Source: Arthrobacter sp. 260 (GTDB taxonomy: Bacteria; Actinomycetota; Actinomycetes; Actinomycetales; Micrococcaceae). Taken from it: 64,000 nucleotides of DNA. A model generated the notes under the pieces. It made no database searches. It was not told the origin of the DNA and saw nothing but the letters and a program-made list of their open reading frames with translations. Both the position numbers and the translations under genes were made by a program. The stretch is from assembly GCF_013116745.1 (NCBI RefSeq), contig NZ_JABFOE010000001.1, positions 372,001 through 436,000 of the forward strand, read 5' to 3'. Below, piece by piece: positions 33,623 through 43,067 of this stretch. Positions within the stretch are counted from its first letter, which is position 1. Every line of letters starts with the position of its first letter.

Positions 33623-33665
33623 ACGGACACCCACCCATCCCTACCTTGAAGCTGAGGAGTTTCGC

Positions 33666-34097
33666 ATGAGTACCCTGTTCACCAAGATCATCGACGGCGA
33701 GATTCCGGGGCGCTTCGTCTGGAAGGACGACGACGTCGTGGCTTTCCTCACGATCGCGCCCCTGACCGACGGGCACACCCTGGTGCTGCCCCGGCAGGAG
33801 GTGGCGCACTGGGTGGATGCTGAACCCGAGCTCCTGGGCAAGGTGATGGCCGTGGCGCAGACCATCGGCAAGGCACAGGCGGCCGCTTTCGCCCCGAAGC
33901 GGGTAGGCGTACTCGTGGAGGGGTTCGAGGTGCCGCACCTGCACGTCCACGTCTGGCCGACGCAGAGCTCCAAGGACTTCGACGTTCATGCGGTGGACCA
34001 CAACCCGGATCCGGAGAGGCTTGACGCCAACGCAGCGGCCCTGCGGGCTGCGCTCCGGGACGCGGGTCACGGCTCGCGCGTGCCCGAGGCCAGCTAG
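33666..34097 (+). CDS. HIT family protein
   Basis: 143-residue histidine-triad hydrolase/transferase. The triad HLHVHVWP is at residues 92-99 (family H-x-H-x-H-x-x), preceded by the nucleotide-binding elements FLTIAPLTDGHTLVLPRQEV. Such proteins split adenosine phosphoramidates or dinucleoside polyphosphates. Start ATG 33666 fits a complete HIT fold; upstream the frame is open across the sulfurtransferase end but has no HIT features. RBS GAGGAG lies 8 nt upstream. Probably co-transcribed with sseA. Convergent with hrpA. Confidence 0.88.
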   Translation: MSTLFTKIIDGEIPGRFVWKDDDVVAFLTIAPLTDGHTLVLPRQEVAHWVDAEPELLGKVMAVAQTIGKAQAAAFAPKRVGVLVEGFEVPHLHVHVWPTQSSKDFDVHAVDHNPDPERLDANAAALRAALRDAGHGSRVPEAS

Positions 34098-34119
34098 CGG
34101 CTGGCCGCCCACCGGGTGC

Positions 34120-37100
34120 TTACCCGGCGGACCCTACCCCGGTCCGCTGCGCTGCCATCGCCTCGCCGATCGCAGCGCGGATCCGTTTCTCTGAGACGGT
34201 GTAGGCGGTGCCGAGTTCCTGAGCGAACAGGCTGATCCTCAGTTCCTCGAGCATCCAGCGCACCCGCAACAGGGCGGGCGGAGTCTTCCGTCCGCCCGGA
34301 ACGAGGGCGGCGACGGCGTCGTCGTACTCGTCTTCCAGCCGCTGGACCACCGCCGTTCCGAGGGAATCGCGCTGGACGTTGCCCGCCAGCTTGGCGATCC
34401 GCGTCTCGATGCCGGTCAAATACCGGGGTAGCTGGCTGAGCTGGGTGTAGCCGGTTTTCGCGACAAAGCCCGGGTACACCAGCTGCTCCAGCTGGCTCCG
34501 CACGTCGTTCAACGCTGTGATCAGGGCGAGGCTGGTGGTCCCCTTGAGCTGCTTCTCGATCCGCCGGGTGCTGGACAGGATCTTCTCCACTGTGGCCGTC
34601 ACGGTGAACACGGTGTCGATGAGCTCGGCCCTGACGGTCTCGTAAAGGGCAGTGAATTCGGCCTCGGTCCAGGGCAAGGCCTCCGGGGTGAGCTTGTCGA
34701 CTGCCGCCAGGGTGCAGTCCTGGATCAGTCCCGCCACGCTGCCGTGGGGGTTCTGCGTAAACGTGAGCTTTTCCGCATTGCTGAGATGCTCCAGCACGTA
34801 CTTGGCAGGGCTCGGCACGCGGACCGCGAGGAGGCGGATGACGCCGTCGCGCATTGACGCTTCCTGCTCGGCGGTGTTGGGGAAGACCGCCAGCCCGACG
34901 GCGGTGCCCTCGTCGGTCAGAGCCGGATACCCGGTCACGGTGTGGCCATTCACCAACCGAGTGACCTGCCGGGGCAGGTCACCGAGGGTCCAGGCGGTGA
35001 GTCCGGACCGCTCGGTGATCCCAATGTCTGTCGGTGAGCCGGTCGCGGCGGCCCGCGACTGCACCCTCGCGGGAGCCTTGGCCGGCCGGGTGGTCGCCGG
35101 GGTGGCACCCAGGGACTCCGCGATCGCGCGGCGTGTCTGCGGCGCCAACCGCTCCTGCAGGGCGGCCAGGTCGGTGCCCTCGTCGAGGATCTTGCCCTGG
35201 CCGTCCACCACCTGGAAGGTCATCAGGAGGTGTTCAGGCAGGACGGCGCGGTTCCAGGAACCGGGCGCGATGATGTGCCCCTTCAACCGCCGCAACGCCA
35301 GTTCCAGCGACTGCTCCAGGTCGTCCCGGTCGGGATCGAAGTCGGTGTTCAGGGCAGCAACGGCGCTCCTGGCCACATCGGGGGCGGGAATGAAGTTCTT
35401 GCGCACCTGTTTTGGCAGGGACTTGATCAGCGCGGTGACCAGTTCCACCCGCAGTCCAGGGATCTGCCAGTGGAACGGCCGCGCCTCGAGCTGGTTCAGG
35501 AACACCACGGGGATCTGGACCGTGACGCCGTCCGAGGCGCCCTGCACGCCAGGGGAGAACTCGTAGCTCAGCGGCAGGTCGAACCCGCCCTGATGCCAGG
35601 TCTTGGGGAAGGCGGACTCGTCGAGGTCATCGTCGGCGAGCACATCGCCGGGAAGGAAGTCCAGGAGTTCCGGCTGACGATGGCGGGTGTCCTTCCACCA
35701 GGAGTCGAAGTGCCGTTCGGAGACCACGTCGGGTCCCACCCGGGAGTCGTAGAACTCGAACAGGGTCTCGTCGTCGACCATCAGGTCACGACGGCGCAGC
35801 CTGTTCTCCAGCTCCTCGATTTCCGCGAGGCGTGCCTTGTTGCGGTGGAAGAACTTGTGGTGGGTCTTCCAATCACCCTCCACGAGGGCATGCCTGATAA
35901 ACATTTCGCGGGCAACTTCGCGGTCGATCCGCCCGTAGTTGACGCGGCGCTGCGGGACGATCGGAACGCCGTACAGGGTGACCTTTTCATGGGCCATCAC
36001 CGCGCCCATCTTGCGGGACCAGTGGGGTTCGCTGTAACTGCGTTTGACCAGGTGCGGCGCCACCTCTTCCGCCCACAGCGGGTCGAACTTCGCAGCGACC
36101 CGGGCCCAGAGCCGGGAGGTTTCGACCAGTTCGGCGGCCATCACCCAGTCCGGCGATTTCTTGAAGAGTGCGCTGCCGGGGAAGATCGCGAACCGGGTCC
36201 CCCGCGCACCGGCGTACTCCCGTTTGCGCTGGTCATAAAGCCCGATGTGGCTGAGCAGCCCGGAGAGCAGGCTGATGTGAATCGGGGTGTCGTTGCCCAC
36301 CGGGTCCACTGGGTCAGGGGACAGCGTGATGCCCAGCGGTTTCGCCAGCTGCCGGAGCTGGGCAAACAGGTCCTGCCACTCGCGCACCCGCAGGTAGTTG
36401 ATGAACTCGTTGCGGCACAGCTTGCGGAACTGGGTCGAGGAAAGTTCCTTCTGCTGCTCCTGCAGGTACCGCCAGAGGTTCAGGTAGCCGGTGAAGTCGG
36501 AGTTCTCATCCAGGAACCGCTTGTGCATCGCCGTGGCGGTCTGCAGTTTCGCGCCCTGGTCTGCCTGCGGGCGCTCCCGCGGGTCCTGGATGGTCAGGGC
36601 CGCCGCGAGCACCATCACTTCCTTGGCGCATCCCCGCTCGCCGGCCTCAACGATCATCCGGCCCAGGCGCGGATCCACGGGAAGCTGTGCGAGCTTCCGG
36701 CCGACCTTCGAAATGCTGCCCGACGGGTCGAGGGCGCCGAGCTCCTTGAGCAGGGTGACGCCATCGTTGATGGCCTTGGAATCAGGTGGTTCGACGAAGG
36801 GGAAGTCAGCGACGTCCTTGGGGCCGCGGGTGACGCCCATCGCGCTCATCTGCAGGATGACCGCCGCCAGGTTGGTGCGCAGGATCTCGGGGTCGGTGAA
36901 TGGACGGCGGGCGTCGAAGTCCTCCTGGGAGTACAACCGGATGGCGATGCCATCCGACACCCGGCCGCAGCGCCCGGAGCGCTGGTTCGCGGAGGCCTGC
37001 GAGACGCGCTCGATTGGGAGCCGCTGCACCTTGGTGCGGTGTGAATACCGGGAGATCCGGGCGGTACCGGTGTCGATCACATACTTGATGCCGGGGACGG

Positions 37101-38046
37101 TCAGCGAGGTCTCCGCGACGTTCGTGGCCAGGATGATGCGGCGGCCCGGGCCTGAGGGGCGGAAGACCCGATGCTGTTCCTGCAGCGACAACCTGGCGAA
37201 CAACGGCAGGATGTCAGTGCCCTTGAGCCGGGGGTTGACCTGCACCCGGGCGCGGAGGGCGTCGGCAGCGTCGCGAATCTCGCGCTCGCCGGAGAAGAAC
37301 ACCAGGATGTCCCCGGGAGCTTCGGTGGCGAGTTCGTCGACGGCGTCACACACCGCGTCGAGCGGGTCGCGGTCCTCCTCCTGGTCCCCGGGATCGGCGC
37401 TGTCATCAGCCGCGCCCGCCGGCTGGCTGAGCGGACGGTACCTGATCTCCACCGGGTAGGTGCGGCCGGAGACCTCGATGATCGGTGCCGGCTGCTTGAC
37501 GCTTACGGCTTCATCGGCGGCGAAGTGCGCGGCGAAGCGTTCCGGATCGATGGTGGCGGAGGTGATGATGAGCTTCAGATCGGGGCGCTGGGGCAGGATC
37601 CGCTTCAGATACCCGAGGATGAAGTCGATGTTGAGGCTCCGCTCGTGGGCCTCATCGATGATGATGGTGCTGTATTTCTTCAGCAGCCGGTCGTGCTGGA
37701 TCTCCGCGAGCAGGATGCCGTCAGTCATCAGCTTGATCTTTGTGCTGCGGCTGACCTCGCCGGTGAACCGCACCTGGAAACCGACCTCGGCTCCCACCTT
37801 GACATCCAGTTCCTCGGCGATCCGTTCGGCGACGGTGCGGGCCGCCAGCCGGCGGGGCTGGGTGTGGCCAATCAATCCATGCTCCGCGAGCCCCAATTCC
37901 ACGCACATCTTGGGGATCTGGGTGGTCTTGCCGGAGCCGGTCTCGCCAGCGATGATCGTCACCTGGTTGGCAGCGATAGCGGCCATGATGTCGGCGCGGC
38001 GCTCGGAAACCGGGAGTTCGGGGGGATAGGAGATAGTCAGTGCCAT
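34120..38046 (-). CDS. hrpA: ATP-dependent RNA helicase HrpA (DEAH box)
   Basis: 1308-residue DEAH-box helicase. Walker A GETGSGKTTQ (34-43), DEAH (~128-133, IIIDEAHERS), SATID, FFSGEREI, TNVAETSLTVPGI and QRSGRCGR form the helicase core (to ~residue 420), followed by HA2/OB-fold domains and a long DUF3418-type C-terminal part. It remodels RNA or RNA-protein complexes, probably rescuing stalled ribosomes in HrpA's case. ATG 38046 is used; an in-frame TTG at 38058 adds MVPT. TAGAAT lies about 11 bases before the ATG, so the transcript leader is short. Convergent with the HIT gene. Confidence 0.93.
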   Translation of the reverse strand: MALTISYPPELPVSERRADIMAAIAANQVTIIAGETGSGKTTQIPKMCVELGLAEHGLIGHTQPRRLAARTVAERIAEELDVKVGAEVGFQVRFTGEVSRSTKIKLMTDGILLAEIQHDRLLKKYSTIIIDEAHERSLNIDFILGYLKRILPQRPDLKLIITSATIDPERFAAHFAADEAVSVKQPAPIIEVSGRTYPVEIRYRPLSQPAGAADDSADPGDQEEDRDPLDAVCDAVDELATEAPGDILVFFSGEREIRDAADALRARVQVNPRLKGTDILPLFARLSLQEQHRVFRPSGPGRRIILATNVAETSLTVPGIKYVIDTGTARISRYSHRTKVQRLPIERVSQASANQRSGRCGRVSDGIAIRLYSQEDFDARRPFTDPEILRTNLAAVILQMSAMGVTRGPKDVADFPFVEPPDSKAINDGVTLLKELGALDPSGSISKVGRKLAQLPVDPRLGRMIVEAGERGCAKEVMVLAAALTIQDPRERPQADQGAKLQTATAMHKRFLDENSDFTGYLNLWRYLQEQQKELSSTQFRKLCRNEFINYLRVREWQDLFAQLRQLAKPLGITLSPDPVDPVGNDTPIHISLLSGLLSHIGLYDQRKREYAGARGTRFAIFPGSALFKKSPDWVMAAELVETSRLWARVAAKFDPLWAEEVAPHLVKRSYSEPHWSRKMGAVMAHEKVTLYGVPIVPQRRVNYGRIDREVAREMFIRHALVEGDWKTHHKFFHRNKARLAEIEELENRLRRRDLMVDDETLFEFYDSRVGPDVVSERHFDSWWKDTRHRQPELLDFLPGDVLADDDLDESAFPKTWHQGGFDLPLSYEFSPGVQGASDGVTVQIPVVFLNQLEARPFHWQIPGLRVELVTALIKSLPKQVRKNFIPAPDVARSAVAALNTDFDPDRDDLEQSLELALRRLKGHIIAPGSWNRAVLPEHLLMTFQVVDGQGKILDEGTDLAALQERLAPQTRRAIAESLGATPATTRPAKAPARVQSRAAATGSPTDIGITERSGLTAWTLGDLPRQVTRLVNGHTVTGYPALTDEGTAVGLAVFPNTAEQEASMRDGVIRLLAVRVPSPAKYVLEHLSNAEKLTFTQNPHGSVAGLIQDCTLAAVDKLTPEALPWTEAEFTALYETVRAELIDTVFTVTATVEKILSSTRRIEKQLKGTTSLALITALNDVRSQLEQLVYPGFVAKTGYTQLSQLPRYLTGIETRIAKLAGNVQRDSLGTAVVQRLEDEYDDAVAALVPGGRKTPPALLRVRWMLEELRISLFAQELGTAYTVSEKRIRAAIGEAMAAQRTGVGSAG

Positions 38047-38081
38047 GGTTGGTACCAATTCTAGGCCTTGGGAGAACCGGA

Positions 38082-39038
38082 TCAGTCCCCGGCTGCCCCG
38101 CTCAGGCGGGCCGCCGCCAGCCGGGCACGCTCACGCATCTGCGGCGGGTCCAGGATCTCGAAGTCCAGTTCCAGCGCCACCAGGTGCATCAGGGGCCAAT
38201 CGAGCGAATCGAACCCGGCGCGCATGATCGTGTGGCCGTCGCCGTCGCTCTGGAGCTCAGCCGTATCCGGTGAAATCTTTTGCGAGACATCGGCGATGTT
38301 CCCAGTGAGCCGGACCACGACGTCGTACTTGTAGGGGGACCGGGTAATTGACTGCTGGACGTACAGGGCGAGGTCCCGGGCAGGCAGCGGCCGGGGAGTG
38401 AAGCGGTCCCGCTGGGCGGGTACTGACTGGCAGCGGTCCACCCGGAACGTCCGCCAGTCCTCGCGGGTGGCATCCCACGCCACCAGGTACCAGCGGCGAC
38501 CGGTGTCGACCAGCCGGTAAGGCTCGACGATCCGGCGTGATGATTCACCGTCTTGACGGGCATACCTGAAGACGACTGTGCGACGCTCGGTGATCGCTGC
38601 GGAGAGCGCGGTGAGAATTTCGGGCCGCACCGGTGTGCTGACCGCCGCCATCCGGGTGACGGCGTTGCGCAGGCCGGCAAACCGGGGGCGTAGCCGGCCC
38701 GGCAGGACCTGTTCCAGTTTGGTGAGCGCCCGTACGGAGGCCTCGCCGATGCCCGCCACGGGGCTCGCCGTGACGGCGCTGAGGCCGAGCGCGACAGCGA
38801 GGGCTTCGTCGTCGTCGAGTAGCAGCGGGGGCAGCTGGGCGCCTGCCCCGAGCTGGTACCCGCCAGCGATCCCCGGGGAAGCGTGGATGGGGTAGCCCAG
38901 AGTGCGGAGCTTGCCGATGTCGCGGCGCACCGTGCGCTCAGTGACATCCATCCTGTCGGCCAGGGCGGAGCCGGTCCATTCACGGCGCAGCTGAAGCAGC
39001 GACAGTAATTGCAGCAGCCGGGCCGAGGTTTCCAACAT
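38082..39038 (-). CDS. WYL-domain transcriptional regulator (HTH/YafY family)
   Basis: 318-residue regulator. N-terminal HTH_11 (LLQLLSLLQLRREWTGSALA, then VTERTVRRDIGKLRTLGY; residues 5-60), then a WYL domain (~140-230; VVFRYARQDGESSRRIVEPYRLV, RRWYLVAWDATREDWRTFRVDR) that binds nucleotide or nucleic-acid ligands in relatives, and a C-terminal WCX extension. Start ATG 39038 has no Shine-Dalgarno but TATTTT exactly 6 bases upstream, so it is probably leaderless. The 61 bases to the divergent DinB-fold gene hold both promoters, so the regulator may control both. Ligand unknown. Confidence 0.86.
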   Translation of the reverse strand: MLETSARLLQLLSLLQLRREWTGSALADRMDVTERTVRRDIGKLRTLGYPIHASPGIAGGYQLGAGAQLPPLLLDDDEALAVALGLSAVTASPVAGIGEASVRALTKLEQVLPGRLRPRFAGLRNAVTRMAAVSTPVRPEILTALSAAITERRTVVFRYARQDGESSRRIVEPYRLVDTGRRWYLVAWDATREDWRTFRVDRCQSVPAQRDRFTPRPLPARDLALYVQQSITRSPYKYDVVVRLTGNIADVSQKISPDTAELQSDGDGHTIMRAGFDSLDWPLMHLVALELDFEILDPPQMRERARLAAARLSGAAGD

Positions 39039-39044
39039 GTACCC

Positions 39045-39093
39045 AAAATACTCTCCAACCAGGTCAGAAGCTGTCCTCAATCGCTCCTACCCT
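39045..39093. promoter_or_regulatory. Divergent leaderless promoters of the WYL regulator and dinB-like gene
   Basis: TATTTT (39050-39045 on the minus strand) ends 6 bases before ATG 39038; TACCCT (39088-39093 on the plus strand) ends 6 bases before ATG 39100. The two start codons are only 61 bases apart. Confidence 0.5.
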
Positions 39094-39099
39094 GAGTCC

Positions 39100-39675
39100 A
39101 TGGACATCACTAAGGAACTGACAGACCAGCTGCGGTGGCATTGGGAGCACCAGGCCCGCCCCCGGCTGGACGGTTTGAGCGATGAGGAGTACTTCTGGGA
39201 GCCGGTGGACGGCTGCTGGAGTGTGCGGCCCCGGGGGACGGGGACAGCCGCCCTCCAGGTGGGAAGTGGTGCGTTCACCATTGATTTCGAGATTCCCGAA
39301 CCAAGCCCAGCGCCGGTCACCACGATTGCCTGGCGGATGGGGCATCTGATGGTGGGGGTGCTGGGGTCGCGGGTAGCCTCGCACTTCGGCGGGGAGCCCA
39401 TCGACTACCCGTCCTTCGACTACCCGGGATCCGCTCAGCAGGCGCTGGAGCAGCTGGACAGCCTCTATGAGCAGTGGATAGCCGGGGTATCGCAGCTCGA
39501 CGCAGCAGGAATCGACCGGCCGGTGGGACCAGCTGAACACGAGTTCGCCGCCTGGCCGATGGGGTCGCTCGTCCTCCACATCAACCGTGAAATGATCCAC
39601 CACCTGGCGGAGATTGCCCTGCTGAGGGATCTGTACGCGGCCCCCTTAAAGCAGTCAACCCCCGGATTTCAGTGA
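39100..39675 (+). CDS. DinB-superfamily protein
   Basis: 191-residue four-helix-bundle protein. The N-terminal LTDQLRWHWEHQARPRLDGL and W-rich middle (TTIAWRMGHLMVGVLGSRVA) plus a late histidine segment (VLHINREMIHHLAEIALLRD) give the three-His metal site of the DinB/YfiT fold. Some family members are mycothiol- or bacillithiol-dependent S-transferases, so a thiol transfer or detoxification role is plausible, not shown. ATG 39100 is six bases after TACCCT (leaderless). The stop codon lies in the loop of the terminator at 39657-39687. Confidence 0.83.
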   Translation: MDITKELTDQLRWHWEHQARPRLDGLSDEEYFWEPVDGCWSVRPRGTGTAALQVGSGAFTIDFEIPEPSPAPVTTIAWRMGHLMVGVLGSRVASHFGGEPIDYPSFDYPGSAQQALEQLDSLYEQWIAGVSQLDAAGIDRPVGPAEHEFAAWPMGSLVLHINREMIHHLAEIALLRDLYAAPLKQSTPGFQ

Positions 39676-39687
39676 GATCCGGGGGTT
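39657..39687. terminator. Terminator overlapping the end of the DinB-like gene
   Basis: AACCCCCGGAT (39657-39667) pairs perfectly with ATCCGGGGGTT (39677-39687), an 11-bp stem; the gene's TGA (39673-39675) is in the loop. It also lies just after the 3' end of the minus-strand tRNA-Arg, so it can terminate both. Confidence 0.88.
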
Positions 39688-39693
39688 GTTCTG

Positions 39694-39766
39694 TGCCCTC
39701 GATAGGATTCGAACCTACGACCTTCTGCGCCGGAGGCAGACGCTCTATCCCCTGAGCTACGAAGGC
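39694..39766 (-). tRNA. tRNA-Arg (anticodon CCG)
   Basis: 73-nt cloverleaf on the minus strand. The acceptor pairs GCCTTCG with CGAGGGC; D-arm GTAGCTCAGGGGATAGAGC; anticodon arm TCTGC-CTCCGGC-GCAGA with CCG at the centre; T-arm GTAGGTTCGAATCCTAT; discriminator A. The CCA end is not encoded. It decodes CGG, a frequent arginine codon in this GC-rich genome. It lies 163 bases before argS, whose product charges it. Confidence 0.96.
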
Positions 39767-39917
39767 GTGGAACCGGTCATACCGGCCCCGTAATTGGGAC
39801 TCATTGAGCTTAGCAGGGAAGCACCCCCTGACGAAAACCCCCTGTTCCCGGTCCCCCCGGGTGAGGGGGACCGGGCCGGGGAGGCGTCACAGAAATGGCC
39901 CCAGCGGTGAGCCCCGT

Positions 39918-39923
39918 TATGCT
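39918..39923 (+). promoter_or_regulatory. Candidate leaderless -10 element of argS
   Basis: TATGCT ends exactly 6 bases before the GTG start at 39930, and no Shine-Dalgarno sequence is seen, so argS and the genes after it may begin with a leaderless mRNA. Confidence 0.5.
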
Positions 39924-39929
39924 GGACGG

Positions 39930-41579
39930 GTGACTCCTGAAGAACTATCTGCTGCCATCTCCTCATGCCTCAAAGACGCCGTCGCCGCTGGCGAATTCGA
40001 CGTCGAGCTTCCCTCTGAGGTGCGGGTGGAGCGACCCCGGAGCCGGGAGCACGGGGACTGGGCCACCAACATCGCCCTCCAGCTGTCCAAGCAGGCGGGA
40101 ATGAACCCCCGGGAGTTCGCCCAGATCCTCAGCAGTCGCCTGGAGCAGATCGACGGCGTCAAGACCGTCGCGATCGCCGGTCCCGGCTTCCTCAACATCA
40201 CCCTCGACGCCGCAGCCGCTGGCGAACTTGCCCGGTCCATTGTCGAAGCGGGCGCCACTTACGGCAACAGCGGGTTGATGGCGGGCACCAAGATCAACCT
40301 GGAATTTGTCTCGGCGAACCCCACAGGCCCCATCCACCTGGGCGGCACCCGGTGGGCCGCCGTCGGCGACGCACTGGCCCGGCTGTTCCAGTCCCAGGGC
40401 GCGGCAGTGACCCGGGAGTACTACTTCAATGACCACGGCGCGCAGGTGGAGCGGTTCGCCCGCTCGCTGTGGGCCAGTGCCAAGGGCGAGCCGTCCCCGG
40501 AGGACGGCTACGGCGGAGCCTACATTGACGACATCGCCGCCCGCGTCCTGGTCCTCGACCCTGCCATCCTGGACCTGCCGCAGGACGAATCGGTCGAGCG
40601 GTTCCGCGAACTGGGTGTGGATCTGATGTTCTCTGACATCAAGAAGTCCTTGCATGACTTCGGCGTCGACTTCGACGTGTACTTCCACGAGCACTCGCTC
40701 TTCCAGGACGGGTTCGTCGAGGGGCTGCTGGAGAAGCTGAAGACCTCGGGGAACCTGTACCTCGAAGACGGCGCGTGGTGGCTGCGGTCCACCGAGTTCG
40801 GCGACGACAAGGACCGCGTGGTCATCAAGTCCGACGGCGCCCCCGCTTACATCGCTGGCGACATCGGCTACTTCGTCAACAAGCGCCAGCGGGGCTTCGA
40901 CCTGAACATCATCATGCTCGGTGCCGACCACCACGGCTATGTGGCCCGGCTCAAGGCCGCAGCGGCCGCGCTCGGCGATGACCCCGACACTGTCGAGGTG
41001 CTGATCGGCCAGATGGTCAACCTGATGAAGGACGGTGCCCCGGTCCGGATGTCCAAGCGGAACGGCACCGTCGTCACCCTTGAGGACCTGGTCGACGCCG
41101 TCGGTGTGGACGCCGCCCGGTACACCCTGGCGCGCTTCTCCGCGGACTCGAACATCGACATCGACCTTGACCTGCTCACCCGGCGGACCAACGACAACCC
41201 GGTGTTCTACGTGCAGTACGCCCATGCCCGGACCCACGCGGTGGGGCGCAATGCCGTAGCCGCCGGAGTGGACACCAGCGCGTTCGACGCCTCCGAACTC
41301 AGCCACCCCACCGAGGGTGAACTGCTCGCGGCGCTCGGCCAGTTCCCTGGCATGGTGGCGCAGGCCGCGGCGTTCCGGGAACCGCACCGGGTGGCCCGCC
41401 ACATCGAGGTCATCGCCGGCACCTACCACCGCTGGTACGACGCCTGCCGGATCGCGCCGCTGGGCGACGAACCGGTCACCGATCTGCACCGCACCCGGCT
41501 CTGGCTGAACAACGCCACGCAGCAGGTTCTCGCCAACGGCCTGGGGCTGCTCGGCGTCTCCGCGCCGGAGCGGATGTGA
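39930..41579 (+). CDS. argS: Arginyl-tRNA synthetase
   Basis: 549-residue class I enzyme that charges tRNA-Arg. N-terminal Add-1 domain (residues 1-90, [20 protein letters not shown]), Rossmann catalytic part with [18 protein letters not shown] (HIGH-type, residue ~134), the KMSKS-like loop RMSKRNG (~374), and a C-terminal anticodon-binding helical domain. Start GTG 39930 gives the standard length; an open frame extends upstream to 39804 but would overlap the promoter and has no synthetase features. It overlaps lysA by 4 bases (GTGA), so translation is coupled. The neighbouring tRNA-Arg(CCG) is one of its substrates. Confidence 0.95.
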   Translation: MTPEELSAAISSCLKDAVAAGEFDVELPSEVRVERPRSREHGDWATNIALQLSKQAGMNPREFAQILSSRLEQIDGVKTVAIAGPGFLNITLDAAAAGELARSIVEAGATYGNSGLMAGTKINLEFVSANPTGPIHLGGTRWAAVGDALARLFQSQGAAVTREYYFNDHGAQVERFARSLWASAKGEPSPEDGYGGAYIDDIAARVLVLDPAILDLPQDESVERFRELGVDLMFSDIKKSLHDFGVDFDVYFHEHSLFQDGFVEGLLEKLKTSGNLYLEDGAWWLRSTEFGDDKDRVVIKSDGAPAYIAGDIGYFVNKRQRGFDLNIIMLGADHHGYVARLKAAAAALGDDPDTVEVLIGQMVNLMKDGAPVRMSKRNGTVVTLEDLVDAVGVDAARYTLARFSADSNIDIDLDLLTRRTNDNPVFYVQYAHARTHAVGRNAVAAGVDTSAFDASELSHPTEGELLAALGQFPGMVAQAAAFREPHRVARHIEVIAGTYHRWYDACRIAPLGDEPVTDLHRTRLWLNNATQQVLANGLGLLGVSAPERM

Positions 41580-43051
41580 GCATGGGAACCGAAGCGGTCA
41601 GCCTGTCCACACCCTCGCCGCTGGCCCCCGCCTGGCTGAGTTATCCCGACGACGTCAACCGGCTCGACCCTGCCCTCTGGGCGAAGGACGTGAGCCGAAC
41701 CGGTGAGGAACTCTCCATCGGCGGGATCGCGGTGAGCGCGCTCGCCGCCGAGTTCGGCACCCCGCTGTTCGTCGTGTCCGAGGATGATTTCCGGTCGAGG
41801 GCCCGCAGCTTCAAGGACGCGTTCGACGCCGCCTTCGCTGACCTCGGCGGGGGAGTGGACGTCTACTACGCCGGCAAGTCGTTCCTCTGCACCGAGATTG
41901 CGCACTGGGCGGCGGAGGAGGGCCTGCGCCTGGATACCTGCTCGGCCGGGGAACTGGCGATCGCCATGCGGGCCGGCATCCCCGGTGAGCACCTGAGCCT
42001 GCATGGGAACAACAAGTCCGATGCCGCCCTCCGCCGCGCGCTGGACCTGAACCTGGGCCGCATCGTCGTGGACAGCCTGCCCGAGCTGGAGCAGGTCGCC
42101 GCCCTCGCCGCCTCCCTCAACACCACAGCGAACGTGATGCTCCGGCTCACCCCGGGCGTGCACGCCTCCACCCACGAGTTCATTGCCACCGCCCACGAGG
42201 ACCAGAAGTTCGGTCTGTCACTCGCCGGTGGACCCGCAGGACAGGGCACAGACGAGGCGGGCACCTCCCCGGCAGCGCAGGCAGTCGCGGCGGCGCTGGG
42301 GCACGAGTCGATCAACCTGCTGGGCGTCCACTGTCACATCGGCTCGCAGATCTTCGAGCCCGAGGGCTTCGAGCTCGCCGCCCGCAGGCTGCTTGCCTTC
42401 CTTGGCCAGGTCCGAGACCTCCATGGGCGGGAACTGCCCGAACTGGACCTGGGCGGCGGCTACGGCATCGCCTATACCGAGGTCGACGCCCCCCGCCCGC
42501 CAGCCGAGATCGCGACGGCGATGGCCGACGTCGTACGCGCCACCTGCGCGGAACTCGGTCTGGCCGTGCCCCGGATCTCGATCGAACCGGGCCGGGCCAT
42601 CGTCGGGTCAACCACTTTCACCCTGTACACGGCCGGTATTACCAAAACGGTCAGGGTCGACGTCGACGGCGACACCCAGCCACGGCGTTACGTATCGGTG
42701 GATGGAGGGATGAGCGATAACCCCCGCCCAGTCCTCTACGACGCCAACTACTCGGCGGCCCTCGCGTCGCGGACATCCGTCGCGGACCCCGTGCTGTCAC
42801 GCGTGGTCGGGATGCACTGCGAAAGCGGCGACATCGTGGTCAGGGACGTCTATCTGCCTGAGGACACCGGTGCGGGCGACCTGCTGGCGGTCCCCGGGAC
42901 GGGCGCCTACTGCTGGGCGCTGTCGAGTAACTACAACTGGGTCGGCAGGCCTCCCGTCGTGGCGGTCCGGGATGGGCAGGCACGGCTGATCGTGCGCGGC
43001 GAAACCGAGGATGACATCCTGGCCCGGGATATCACTCGCACCACCAACTGA
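41576..43051 (+). CDS. lysA: Diaminopimelate decarboxylase
   Basis: 491-residue fold-type III PLP enzyme making lysine from meso-diaminopimelate. PLP Lys101 is in YYAGKSFLC, with [42 protein letters not shown] and the C-terminal [10 protein letters not shown](Cys)/[11 protein letters not shown] motifs. About 30 N-terminal residues precede the barrel, as in other actinobacteria. Start GTG 41576 overlaps argS (GTGA); ATG 41582 is an alternative. The cluster lysA-hom-thrC-thrB serves the aspartate pathway. RBS for the next gene, AGGAG, lies after the stop. Confidence 0.93.
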   Translation: MSMGTEAVSLSTPSPLAPAWLSYPDDVNRLDPALWAKDVSRTGEELSIGGIAVSALAAEFGTPLFVVSEDDFRSRARSFKDAFDAAFADLGGGVDVYYAGKSFLCTEIAHWAAEEGLRLDTCSAGELAIAMRAGIPGEHLSLHGNNKSDAALRRALDLNLGRIVVDSLPELEQVAALAASLNTTANVMLRLTPGVHASTHEFIATAHEDQKFGLSLAGGPAGQGTDEAGTSPAAQAVAAALGHESINLLGVHCHIGSQIFEPEGFELAARRLLAFLGQVRDLHGRELPELDLGGGYGIAYTEVDAPRPPAEIATAMADVVRATCAELGLAVPRISIEPGRAIVGSTTFTLYTAGITKTVRVDVDGDTQPRRYVSVDGGMSDNPRPVLYDANYSAALASRTSVADPVLSRVVGMHCESGDIVVRDVYLPEDTGAGDLLAVPGTGAYCWALSSNYNWVGRPPVVAVRDGQARLIVRGETEDDILARDITRTTN

Positions 43052-43067
43052 TTGCAGGAGCGACACA

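Noticed and set aside
35230-37044. 604-codon plus-strand frame within hrpA
   Set aside because: It is antisense to the helicase core; all conserved motifs are on the minus strand.
39963-41489. 508-codon minus-strand frame within argS
   Set aside because: It is antisense to the synthetase with HIGH and KMSKS-like motifs intact; translation has no family features.
43011-43067. hom starting at ATG 43011
   Set aside because: It would overlap the lysA C-terminus by 41 bases with an unrelated N-terminal sequence and no ribosome site before it.
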